Assembly (NCBI GenBank): GCA_017465605.1
Contig: JAFTVW010000028.1
Location: 1 to 49,753 of the forward strand
From: Alistipes sp.
Lineage (GTDB): Bacteria > Bacteroidota > Bacteroidia > Bacteroidales > Rikenellaceae
Length of the DNA: 49,753 bases
Reading direction: 5' to 3'
Positions 28,199-35,866 of this stretch are shown here, piece after piece; position 1 is the first letter of the stretch, and the number at the start of each line of letters is the position of its first letter. The notes below the pieces were generated by a model. It saw only the letters and a list, made by a program, of their open reading frames with translations. It was not told the origin of the DNA and did no database searches. The position numbers and the translations under genes are program-made.

Positions 28199-29827
28199 AT
28201 GAGAAAACTAATATTTTTACTCGCGACCACAATATTGGCAATTGGTTGCGAGGCTAATAAAGAAGACTATACAAGTGTTAACTCACACCAAATCAATAGT
28301 TTCAATGTCACAATAGAGGATATTTCCAATAATAGCACAACGAAAGCCCATCTTGAAGGGTTGAAAGTTGCTTTTGACAATGACGATAAAATTGCCATCT
28401 TTGACAACAACACAGCAAAGAGCGAATACTCATATTCCGCTGCAACTGGCAAATTCACGGGAGAGTCATTAACGACAGGAGAGGAATTGAATGGTATATA
28501 CGCCCTATATCCATCATCTGCCTGCACATCGTGCAACTCCGAAAAAATCACAGGTACATTGCCCGCAAAACAAATATACAAGGCTAATTCCTTTGCCACT
28601 AACTCCCACATTATGTATGCGAAATGCGATGCAACGGCTGATGAGATTGAGCTAAAAAATATGGTGTCGTATGTCCGACTACATCTTTACACCGCAGAAG
28701 ATGAAAATATCGTTGTAAAAGAAATATCTCTCACAACAAATAAGGGAGAGAGAATCTCAGGAGATTTTTATATTGACAATACCACAACTAAAACTCCAAA
28801 ATTAATAATGAGCGATGTTGCATCGGATTCAGATGAGGTGAATTATTCGAGCGTCACTTTGGATTGCTCGGCAGAAGAAGGTGGTGGTGTTAAATTATCA
28901 AATTCTTCCGATGAGCCCACCGTATTCTATATATGTATGCCCGTTCAAAATTACGAAGAGGGTTTTACAATCAACGTAACTGATGTTTCGGGAAATATAT
29001 TCACAAAAAGCGCATCGACACCATTGGATCTAAAACGGAATATAATTAAGCCTATGGCAGAACTTAAAATATTTAATATGATAAATGAATTCCAATCAGA
29101 TGCCACAGTAGAAAACAAAACGTATATCCTTGGCAATTTAGAGAATAGCGTCGAATACGGAGTAACGAAAGGTAACACCTTAACAATAAAAGATGTTACA
29201 TACGAAGGCCAAATAGGATACATTTCATTTGGCATATATCTATATGGCAGAGATCCAGACAAAGGACACGGCAATTATTCGTTAGAAAATGTAACAATAA
29301 AAGACCTTACGGTAAATAGCAAATGGGGCATTACAAACAATGGTAGAGTAATCAGCATTGGCGCATATATCTATGGAGGAAATAGCATTCTGAAAAATTG
29401 CACTATGACTGGGACAAAACTTGTCGGCCCAAAGAATAGTGATGGCAAATTTGTAAATCAAAGTAATCTAGTTATTGACGATGTGTACGATTGTGCAATA
29501 GTAAATTCCGTAAGTGCTACCATAGACGGCGGAGAATACGGAAAGCTATACACATACGAACACGCTAAAACAACGATAAAGGGCGATGTGAAAATTAACA
29601 CATTAACAACGGCCACAATAACAAACGCTGGTGGTTACCTAAAAATAGATGGTGGTACTATTGAAAAAATTGTTGTTATTCCAGTACGCGCAGACCTTCC
29701 TCCAACAATAGAGATAAATGAAGGTGCCACTGTCAAGGAAATTGATTTTAGCGGAAGCAAAACAACCAATTTCGTAAACAATAGCGGTAAGGAGATTACA
29801 ATAGTAAATGCCGCCACAACAGAATAA
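28199..29827 (+). CDS. Fimbrillin-like (Mfa-like) lipoprotein
   Basis: A 542-residue protein from the ATG at 28199; the longer frame from 28121 overlaps the 36-aa peptide gene and lacks a signal. Lipobox AIGC gives lipidated Cys17. Residues ~20-300 follow the Mfa-like/fimbrillin plan (a STTKAHLEG block, then DKIAIFDN, YALYPSS and later LKRNIIKPM), a family of subunits or tip adhesins of Bacteroidales fimbriae. From ~330 onward, repeated Gly/Asn/Thr-rich strands (such as SATIDGG, LKIDGGTIEK, IEINEGATVKEID) suggest a right-handed beta-helix. The coding sequence is AT-rich compared with its neighbours, a sign of transfer. No other fimbrial genes are adjacent. Confidence 0.75.
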   Translation: MRKLIFLLATTILAIGCEANKEDYTSVNSHQINSFNVTIEDISNNSTTKAHLEGLKVAFDNDDKIAIFDNNTAKSEYSYSAATGKFTGESLTTGEELNGIYALYPSSACTSCNSEKITGTLPAKQIYKANSFATNSHIMYAKCDATADEIELKNMVSYVRLHLYTAEDENIVVKEISLTTNKGERISGDFYIDNTTTKTPKLIMSDVASDSDEVNYSSVTLDCSAEEGGGVKLSNSSDEPTVFYICMPVQNYEEGFTINVTDVSGNIFTKSASTPLDLKRNIIKPMAELKIFNMINEFQSDATVENKTYILGNLENSVEYGVTKGNTLTIKDVTYEGQIGYISFGIYLYGRDPDKGHGNYSLENVTIKDLTVNSKWGITNNGRVISIGAYIYGGNSILKNCTMTGTKLVGPKNSDGKFVNQSNLVIDDVYDCAIVNSVSATIDGGEYGKLYTYEHAKTTIKGDVKINTLTTATITNAGGYLKIDGGTIEKIVVIPVRADLPPTIEINEGATVKEIDFSGSKTTNFVNNSGKEITIVNAATTE

Positions 29828-29930
29828 TTCCTAAAATGATTTGATGAAATAAATCATCGCAAAAGTAATCAATCATAAATAAAGGAATCCACATTACTGT
29901 CATTCGATAGTAGTAGTCACAAAACGTTAT

Positions 29931-29970
29931 AAGGGGTTGCCCAACATACTTGTTGGACAGCCCCTATGTT
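29931..29970 (+). terminator. Terminator (AAGGGGTTG family) after fimbrillin-like gene
   Basis: AAGGGGTTGCCCAACA pairs imperfectly with TGTTGGACAGCCCCT around a short loop, then TATGTTTT. The sequence closely resembles the pgk terminator at 45490-45531. Confidence 0.8.
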
Positions 29971-30132
29971 TTCAGAACATAGCCAGCAAAGTGTGAAAAG
30001 AGAGGTTTTCCTCCGTATATAAGCATTTTGAGAGCAAACATAACATAGTAATCACCTCGTTAGACATATTATCATTTTAATTTGCACAACTATATTTAAC
30101 GGTCAAAAAATATTATCTTCCAATAATTTTTG

Positions 30133-30140
30133 TATCTTTG
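30133..30140 (+). promoter_or_regulatory. Candidate -7 box of the antiporter gene
   Basis: TATCTTTG lies 66 bases before the ATG and matches the Bacteroidota -7 consensus; no TTTG at the -33 position. Confidence 0.5.
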
Positions 30141-30206
30141 TGTGATTTGTGGCCCTGCTAATAGGGGCTGACCGACGACGGACTAATTCAAATATACAAT
30201 ATTACT

Positions 30207-31667
30207 ATGACTACTGAACAGGCAAAAAGTTTTAAGTACTGGCAGTATCGCACCATCATCGCAACGATGATTGGCTACGCGCTATTCTACTTCGTACGCA
30301 AAAACTTCTCATTCGCCATTCCCGGCCTTGCTGCCGAGTACGGCATCTCGAACACCAGCTTTGGTTTGATTATGACCATCGTAGGTCTTATCTACGGATT
30401 TTCGCGCTTCCTGAACGGTCTGCTGGCCGACCGAGTAAATGGCCGCTGGCATATGTCGCTCGGACTGCTATTGTGCGTATTGGCAAGCTTCGCATTCGGA
30501 TTCAGCCCCACAATCTTGGGCGTTAAGTTGGGTGTTGCTCCCCACTCGCTCGTAGTATTGTTTGGTGTGTTATTGGTCTTGAACAACATCTTTCAGGGTA
30601 GTGGATTCCCTCCCTGCGCACGACTGCTGACACACTGGATTCCACCTCAGGAGCTGGCGACAAAGATGTCGGTATGGAACACCTCGCACTCAATCGGAGC
30701 GAGCCTTTTGGCTATCCTCTGCGGATATATTATGGGTACGCTGGGTAGCGATATGACGGGCGACGCCGCCACAGTCGAGGCTATCCGCCAAAACCTTGTT
30801 ACGCTGAATCCAGCCCTTGCCGATGACCCCGCCGCACTGAGCGAGAAGGTGGCTGCATCGGCCGCTCACGTTGGAGCTTGGCAGTGGTGTTTCTGGATTC
30901 CTGCACTCTTCGCATTGGCAGGCGCGGCAGGCTTGGCCTTCTTCTTGCGCGACACTCCAAAGTCGGTAGGTCTGCCTGAGTTGGAGGTTGCACACACCAA
31001 AGTTGAGAACAACGCAAACTCGGCCGAGTATAAGGCATTCCTCCGCGAGAAGGTATTCCGTAATCCGCTTATTTGGATTTTGGCCTTCGCTAACTTCTTT
31101 GTATATGTGGTGCGCTTTGCGGTTCTCGACTGGGGCCCAAAGTTCTTGCAGGAGGCTCGTGGTCTCGACCCAATGGAGGCTGGTTGGATTATCTCAATCT
31201 CGGAGATTATGGGTATTATAGGTATGCTCGTAGCTGGCTGGGCAACCGATAAACTCTTCAAGAGCAAGGCTCACCGCACCTGCGTATTCTGTATGTTGGG
31301 CGCAGCCGTATTTATGGCAATATTCTACTTTATGCCCGGTAGTGCCCCCGCACCACTATTGGCTGGTGTTTTGGGTATGGTAGGATTCTTTATCTATGGC
31401 CCTCAGGCACTTATCGGCATCGCTGCCGCTAATCAGGCAACCAAGAGTGCCGCTGCAACGGCTAACGGCGTAACTGGAATCTTCGGCTACCTCAGCACAT
31501 TCGTTTCGGGATTGGGTATCGGAGCTATGGTCGATTGGGTTAACCGAGTGAATCCGGGTCAGGGCTGGAACTACGTCTTCCTGATGATGATTGCAATGGC
31601 TGTGGTTGGTATGCTTATCTTCCTTCTGATGTGGCGCGCCAAAGCCGACGGCTACGATGAGAAATAA
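30207..31667 (+). CDS. MFS organophosphate:phosphate antiporter (GlpT/UhpC-like)
   Basis: A 486-residue inner-membrane protein with about 12 hydrophobic segments. The N-terminus carries RKNFS at 31-35, the position of the phosphate-binding arginine of GlpT and UhpT. The loop with LADRVNGR after helix 2 and the N-terminal KYWQYR are typical of the family, which exchanges glycerol-3-phosphate or hexose phosphates for phosphate (family knowledge). A ~50-residue, Ala-rich loop in the middle (~165-225) is longer than in E. coli GlpT. Substrate cannot be assigned; UhpC-type sensors are not excluded, although no histidine kinase is nearby. Confidence 0.85.
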   Translation: MTTEQAKSFKYWQYRTIIATMIGYALFYFVRKNFSFAIPGLAAEYGISNTSFGLIMTIVGLIYGFSRFLNGLLADRVNGRWHMSLGLLLCVLASFAFGFSPTILGVKLGVAPHSLVVLFGVLLVLNNIFQGSGFPPCARLLTHWIPPQELATKMSVWNTSHSIGASLLAILCGYIMGTLGSDMTGDAATVEAIRQNLVTLNPALADDPAALSEKVAASAAHVGAWQWCFWIPALFALAGAAGLAFFLRDTPKSVGLPELEVAHTKVENNANSAEYKAFLREKVFRNPLIWILAFANFFVYVVRFAVLDWGPKFLQEARGLDPMEAGWIISISEIMGIIGMLVAGWATDKLFKSKAHRTCVFCMLGAAVFMAIFYFMPGSAPAPLLAGVLGMVGFFIYGPQALIGIAAANQATKSAAATANGVTGIFGYLSTFVSGLGIGAMVDWVNRVNPGQGWNYVFLMMIAMAVVGMLIFLLMWRAKADGYDEK

Positions 31668-31672
31668 TATCA

Positions 31673-31681
31673 GGGGGGGGG
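31673..31681. repeat. G9 homopolymer tract
   Basis: Nine G directly after the antiporter stop codon. It has the same length as the two C9 runs before the fimbrillin-like locus. Confidence 0.8.
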
Positions 31682-31698
31682 AATACCGCACAAAAAAA

Positions 31699-31729
31699 AG
31701 AGCAGTCAGTTTTGACTGCTCTATTTTTC
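31699..31729 (+). terminator. Terminator after the antiporter gene; degenerate copy of the tRNA-Leu terminator
   Basis: AGAGCAGTCA / TGACTGCTCT with a 4-base loop, then ATTTTTCT. It is part of a decayed copy of the tRNA-Leu 3' end (see 31737-31751). Confidence 0.85.
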
Positions 31730-31736
31730 TATACAA

Positions 31737-31751
31737 ATAAAGGGACTCGAA
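31737..31751 (-). pseudogene. Fragment of a tRNA-Leu 3' end
   Basis: ATAAAGGGACTCGAA is identical to the T-arm/acceptor part of the intact tRNA-Leu at 31950-31964. It is preceded by the same A-rich/GAGCAGT terminator and an A(T/C)CCGCAC-like remnant. The rest of the tRNA is gone. Confidence 0.65.
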
Positions 31752-31899
31752 TGGCGAACAATAGCGAGGTGAAACGGGAATACCCTTGAAAATAAAATAC
31801 CATTTTATCCCGAAATAACCTCCGCCGCAATTTAGCAGAATATTTATAGTCTCCCTTTCTCAAAGGGAGGTTGGAGGGAATGTTAATATAGTTGCGGAG

Positions 31900-31952
31900 T
31901 ATCCGCACAAAAAAAGAGCAGTCTTTCGAACTGCTCTTTTTTTGTGCGGATA
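31900..31952 (-). terminator. tRNA-Leu terminator forming a 23-bp perfect palindrome
   Basis: Arms 31900-31922 and 31930-31952 pair without mismatch around a 7-base loop. The outer part of the right arm is the tRNA acceptor 3' strand (TATCCGCA on the minus strand); the inner part is A7/GAGCAGT with ACTGCTC/T7, a strong bidirectional terminator. Confidence 0.9.
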
Positions 31953-32026
31953 AAGGGACTCGAACCCCCACGCCTCTCGGCATCAGATCCTAAGTCTGAC
32001 GTGGCTACCAATTACACCATATCCGC
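31945..32026 (-). tRNA. tRNA-Leu(TAG)
   Basis: 82 bases. Acceptor GCGGATA pairs with TATCCGC and the discriminator is A. The anticodon stem TCAGA/TCTGA holds loop CTTAGGA, anticodon TAG. A long variable arm (TGCCGAGAGGCGT) marks a class II tRNA, and the T-loop is TTCGAGT. The CCA end is not encoded. A -7-like box TACCTTTG lies upstream on the minus strand (32092-32099). Confidence 0.95.
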
Positions 32027-32091
32027 ATCGGTCGTGTGCTTTTGGGTGATTTTCCAACGTTTATCGCGGTAAATCAACCCGAAATGCTCCG

Positions 32092-32099
32092 CAAAGGTA
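32092..32099 (-). promoter_or_regulatory. Candidate -7 box of tRNA-Leu
   Basis: TACCTTTG on the minus strand, 66 bases before the mature 5' end, with GTTG upstream at a spacing shorter than usual. Confidence 0.45.
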
Positions 32100-32198
32100 A
32101 TAAAAATATCTACAACAACGAGTAATTGGCCGAGAAAATGATGTTTTTTTAGCGATTTATCTTTTTTTTGCTAATTTTGTATAAATTATAGCGATTAT

Positions 32199-33755
32199 AT
32201 GCCCGTTACAACGACTCTACAACTTTCGCCCAAGCAGTCGGCCGATGCCGAACTCTACACTGCTCTTGCCGCACGCCAAGTGGGGGTGCGCAGGAGTGAT
32301 GTGGCTATGGCGAGGGTTATAAAGCGTTCCATAGATGCACGTCGCAGTCCTGTAAAGGTAAATCTCACATTGGAGCTATTCGTTGACAACGAGCCGCAAC
32401 CGGCCCCTCTGCACTTCGATTATCCCGACGTGAGCCACTCTACCGAGGTGGTTGTCGTGGGTTCGGGCCCTGCGGGCTTGTTCGCATCGCTCAGGCTTAT
32501 AGAGTTGGGTTTGAAGCCGATACTTTTGGAGCGAGGCAAGCAAGTCCTGCCGCGCAAGCAAGATATCGCGCTCATCAACCGCAATCTCGACATCGACCCC
32601 GATTCTAACTACGCTTTCGGTGCAGGTGGCGCGGGCACATTCTCCGATGGTAAGCTCTTCACGCGCAGCAAGAAACGAGGCAACTACAACAAAGCCTTGC
32701 AGACGCTTGTTTTTCACGGTGCTACGCCTGAAATTCTCTACGAGGCTCACCCTCACATCGGTACCGACAAACTTCCGCGCATCATCAGCAACATCTGCGA
32801 CACTATCACTCGCTGCGGTGGTCAGATTCACTTCCGTAGCCGAGTTACAGGCTTCGAGATTCGTGGCCAGCGGCTATGTGGGGTATGGGTGGGCGATAAT
32901 CTCATCGAGGGCGCAGCTGTGGTGTTAGCCACAGGCCACTCGGCCAAAGATATCTACTACACGCTCCATCGTGACGGAGTTCGTTTGGAGGCGAAGGCAT
33001 TGGCTATGGGTGTGCGTATCGAGCACCCGCAACATCTGATAGATTCGATTCAATATCATACTCCCGAAAGGGGTGAGTATCTGCCTGCGGCATCATATTC
33101 GCTTGTCAATCAGATTGATGGGCGAGGAGTATATTCGTTCTGTATGTGCCCGGGTGGATTTATCGTGCCTGCGATGACCGACTCCTCACAGTCGGTTGTG
33201 AATGGTATGTCGCCCAGCTCACGCAATTCACGCTGGGCCAATTCGGGCTTAGTGACGGAGGTGCGTCCCGAGGATTACGCCTTTTTGGAGGCCGATTATG
33301 GGCCACTTGCAGGATTGGCGTTCCAGCAACAGGTTGAGGAGGCTGCCCGCCTGAATGGTGGCGATAGACAGATTGCTCCCGCTCAACGTGTGTCGGATTT
33401 TGTGGCAGGTCGAGCCTCAACTTCGCTCCCCTCCACATCGTATATCCCCGGACTTTGTTGCTCGCGATTGGATAAGTGGCTACCCGACTTTATGTCGTCG
33501 GCCCTACGCAAGGGCATAGCATCGTTTGACAGGAAGATGCGTGGCTATGTGACCTCGGAAGCTATTGTTGTGGGTGTGGAGTCGCGTACTTCAACGCCTG
33601 TGCGTATCCCCCGCAACGATGAAACGCTTATGCACCCCGAACTTGGAGGTCTGTTCCCCGCAGGTGAGGGCGCGGGATATGCGGGAGGAATCATCTCGGC
33701 AGCCCTTGATGGTGAGCGTGTGGCCGAAGCTGTTGCCCGCTACGTTATGCAGTAA
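32199..33755 (+). CDS. FAD-dependent dehydrogenase (COG2509-like)
   Basis: A 518-residue flavoprotein. After an N-terminal ~80 residues without a Rossmann motif comes the FAD-binding VVGSGPAG (GSGPAG at 88-93), then a GAGGAGTFSDGKL block and a C-terminal FPAGEGAGYAGGI segment that contacts FAD. This is the layout of COG2509, uncharacterised NAD(P)/FAD-dependent dehydrogenases in many bacteria. The reaction is unknown. It sits alone between tRNA-Leu (opposite strand) and a glycosyltransferase gene 48 bases downstream. Confidence 0.87.
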   Translation: MPVTTTLQLSPKQSADAELYTALAARQVGVRRSDVAMARVIKRSIDARRSPVKVNLTLELFVDNEPQPAPLHFDYPDVSHSTEVVVVGSGPAGLFASLRLIELGLKPILLERGKQVLPRKQDIALINRNLDIDPDSNYAFGAGGAGTFSDGKLFTRSKKRGNYNKALQTLVFHGATPEILYEAHPHIGTDKLPRIISNICDTITRCGGQIHFRSRVTGFEIRGQRLCGVWVGDNLIEGAAVVLATGHSAKDIYYTLHRDGVRLEAKALAMGVRIEHPQHLIDSIQYHTPERGEYLPAASYSLVNQIDGRGVYSFCMCPGGFIVPAMTDSSQSVVNGMSPSSRNSRWANSGLVTEVRPEDYAFLEADYGPLAGLAFQQQVEEAARLNGGDRQIAPAQRVSDFVAGRASTSLPSTSYIPGLCCSRLDKWLPDFMSSALRKGIASFDRKMRGYVTSEAIVVGVESRTSTPVRIPRNDETLMHPELGGLFPAGEGAGYAGGIISAALDGERVAEAVARYVMQ

Positions 33756-33803
33756 CTGCCGCATATAGACGAAAACAACCAAAACAAAATAGTTTCAATT
33801 ATA

Positions 33804-34688
33804 GTGTTTACCATTATTTGCTGCTCTGTGCGCCCCGAAAGGGTGGCAAAACTCAGCGAAAACATTGCTCAAACGATAGGTGACGTGGAGTACCAAATGA
33901 TTGCATTCGACAATCGTGAGGTAGGCGATGGCATTTGTCGTATATATAATAAATGTGCCGAGCAGGCCCGTTATCCATATCTCTGCTTTGTCCACGAGGA
34001 CGTCGAGTTCCTCACCCCAAATTGGGGTCGTGTGATTGCCGAGAAACTCCGCGAGGAGAGTTGCGGAGTGGTGGGATTTGCTGGAAGTATTATCAAGACC
34101 GACTGCCCGATTGGGTGGCGTTTGGGCCGACGCGATACACGCTCACACTATGTGCAGTTTATGCGTGGCAAGTTCCACAAGAAGCATAGCGAGAGCTCGT
34201 CAAAGGAGGATTACTCGCAGGTGGTAACACTCGATGGAATGTGCCTGTTTGTAAGGCGCGAGGTATGGGCCGAGCATCGTTTCGACGAGGTGTTGTTAGA
34301 CGGATTTCACGGCTACGACATCGACTTTACGCTGTCGGTTGCGCAGAGCCATAAGAATTGGGTTTGCAACTTGGTTGATATTGTTCACTACTCCGAAGGA
34401 GCATATTCGGCTGCGTGGTTCGAGACTATGCAGCAGTTGTGCGACAAGTGGCGTAAACATCTGCCAATCGTGGCCTACCCGATGGGCGAGGCCGAACTTA
34501 GGCGTTTTCAGCAAGATAGCGACTATGCCTATATACGTTTTATGTGGCAAAAGGGATTTTTCGACAAGCGGAGTTTTTGTGACGGATTACGCCACATTGT
34601 CCGCTATCCCACTCGGGGCTCGTCGTGGGCGTTGCCGTTTAAGTATTTGAGTTATAGGTTACGAGCTGCCCGCCGCAAAAGCAAATAG
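33804..34688 (+). CDS. StrF-like glycosyltransferase family 2 protein
   Basis: A 294-residue cytoplasmic protein with a GT-A-type start (TIICCSVRPER), a conserved VHEDVEF segment holding the probable metal-binding acidic residues, GFAGS, and GFHGYDIDFTL near the catalytic end. It matches the StrF/Glyco_tranf_2_5 domain. Donor and acceptor are not known. The start is GTG at 33804; no ATG lies upstream in frame. It pairs with the next gene, another glycosyltransferase-like protein, 76 bases later. Confidence 0.78.
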   Translation: MFTIICCSVRPERVAKLSENIAQTIGDVEYQMIAFDNREVGDGICRIYNKCAEQARYPYLCFVHEDVEFLTPNWGRVIAEKLREESCGVVGFAGSIIKTDCPIGWRLGRRDTRSHYVQFMRGKFHKKHSESSSKEDYSQVVTLDGMCLFVRREVWAEHRFDEVLLDGFHGYDIDFTLSVAQSHKNWVCNLVDIVHYSEGAYSAAWFETMQQLCDKWRKHLPIVAYPMGEAELRRFQQDSDYAYIRFMWQKGFFDKRSFCDGLRHIVRYPTRGSSWALPFKYLSYRLRAARRKSK

Positions 34689-34764
34689 AGTCGGACAAAT
34701 TAAGCCGACTGTCTGACACAATGCTAAACAAAAGTAGCAATATTGTAGAGTAGAAGAGAAGATA

Positions 34765-35532
34765 ATGAAGACCATAGTTATAATTCCCATATATCGCCGT
34801 CCCACGCCCGATGAGGCGCGTGCTATGCGCCATAACCGCGAGGTGCTTGGAGCGTGGCCTCACGCAATTGTTGCCCCCGAAGATTTGGATTTGGAGGGAA
34901 TTGAACAGATATGCCCTGCAACAGAAATTATCCGCGTGAGCGATGAGTGGCTGGGCCGTCGCAACGGCATTGCAGGCTATAATAAGATGATGCTTTCGGA
35001 GAAGTTTTACCGAATGTTCGAGGAGTATGATTATATGCTTATTTGCCACAACGATGCTTGGATTTTCCGCGACGAGCTGAGCGAGTGGACCGCCAAAGGT
35101 TACGACTGCGTGGCTGCTCCGTGGGTGCGACGTGCGGTTTACGACTTGCCGATTATTAAGCAATATATGGACCTCAGAGCTTGGGCCAAACACCGCAAGG
35201 GCGAGCCTTGCCGCTCCGATTTGTATGATCGCGTGGGTAATGGAGGATTGACACTGCGTCGAGTGGATAGTTTTATCAAGGCTTGCAGGGAGTACAGCAC
35301 ACAGATAGAACAATATAACAATACATCGGGGCACTTCTTCAACGAAGATGTCTTTTGGGCCACCGTACCTCAACATTTCCGCTATCCAGAGTGGCGTGAG
35401 GCTTTGGATTTCGCATTCGACACCAACCCCGCCTATTGCTATAAATTGTGTAACAAACAGTTGCCTATGGGTTGCCATAGCTGGACCAAACCCCGTATGT
35501 GGCGATTTTGGAAAGATATAATCGGGGAGTAG
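34765..35532 (+). CDS. DUF5672 glycosyltransferase-like protein
   Basis: A 255-residue protein of the DUF5672 type: KTIVIIPIYRR start, a YMLICHNDAW block resembling the DxD region of GT-A enzymes, and GNGGLTLRR followed by NEDVFW, typical of sugar transferases that modify surface glycans. The activity is inferred from these motifs only. It stops before repeat island 2, which separates it from polA. Confidence 0.78.
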   Translation: MKTIVIIPIYRRPTPDEARAMRHNREVLGAWPHAIVAPEDLDLEGIEQICPATEIIRVSDEWLGRRNGIAGYNKMMLSEKFYRMFEEYDYMLICHNDAWIFRDELSEWTAKGYDCVAAPWVRRAVYDLPIIKQYMDLRAWAKHRKGEPCRSDLYDRVGNGGLTLRRVDSFIKACREYSTQIEQYNNTSGHFFNEDVFWATVPQHFRYPEWREALDFAFDTNPAYCYKLCNKQLPMGCHSWTKPRMWRFWKDIIGE

Positions 35533-35599
35533 AATTTCAAATCAGGTTTTGAGATTTTGGATTAGAGAGATAAAAAACTTTATTCCGACAAGAAACCTC

Positions 35600-35866
35600 G
35601 TTTCAAAGAAAGACTTTGCGGCAAAGACGCACTCCCTCCCCTTCGGGTACTCCCTCTTGCCTTAGAGGGAGAGTTTTTGGTTGTTCTTAGGAAGGTTTTT
35701 AATAAGCGGTTGATTCCAACATTTTTACATAGAACCTAATACCATCACAGTAGGTTAATTAATGTAAAAATGAGGAATGACATGTATATAAAAAATACTC
35801 TATCTAACTCGATGTTAGATAGAGCAATAACTCAATTTTGAATTTTGAATTCTGAATTTTGAATTC
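35600..35866. repeat. Composite repeat island 2 (modules A-B-T-E)
   Basis: Lies between the convergent DUF5672 and polA genes. Module A (35626-35676) has CTCCCTC/GAGGGAG then five T on the plus strand. Module B has arms at 35720-35730 and 35762-35772 (CATTTTTACAT/ATGTAAAAATG). T is the polA terminator, followed by a heptamer-like run of TTTGAAT units (module E) that touches the polA stop codon. Confidence 0.85.
35790..35826 (-). terminator. T-module terminator of polA
   Basis: CTCTATCTAAC / GTTAGATAGAG with loop TCGAT; on the minus strand it is followed by TATTTTTTATATA. The same stem occurs after fabI and after the outer-membrane protein gene. Confidence 0.9.

Larger units (their letters stand above)
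29828..30206. other. Spacer before the antiporter gene
   Basis: 379 AT-rich bases holding the terminator at 29931-29970 and a -7-like box at 30133-30140. Nothing else is recognised. Confidence 0.6.
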
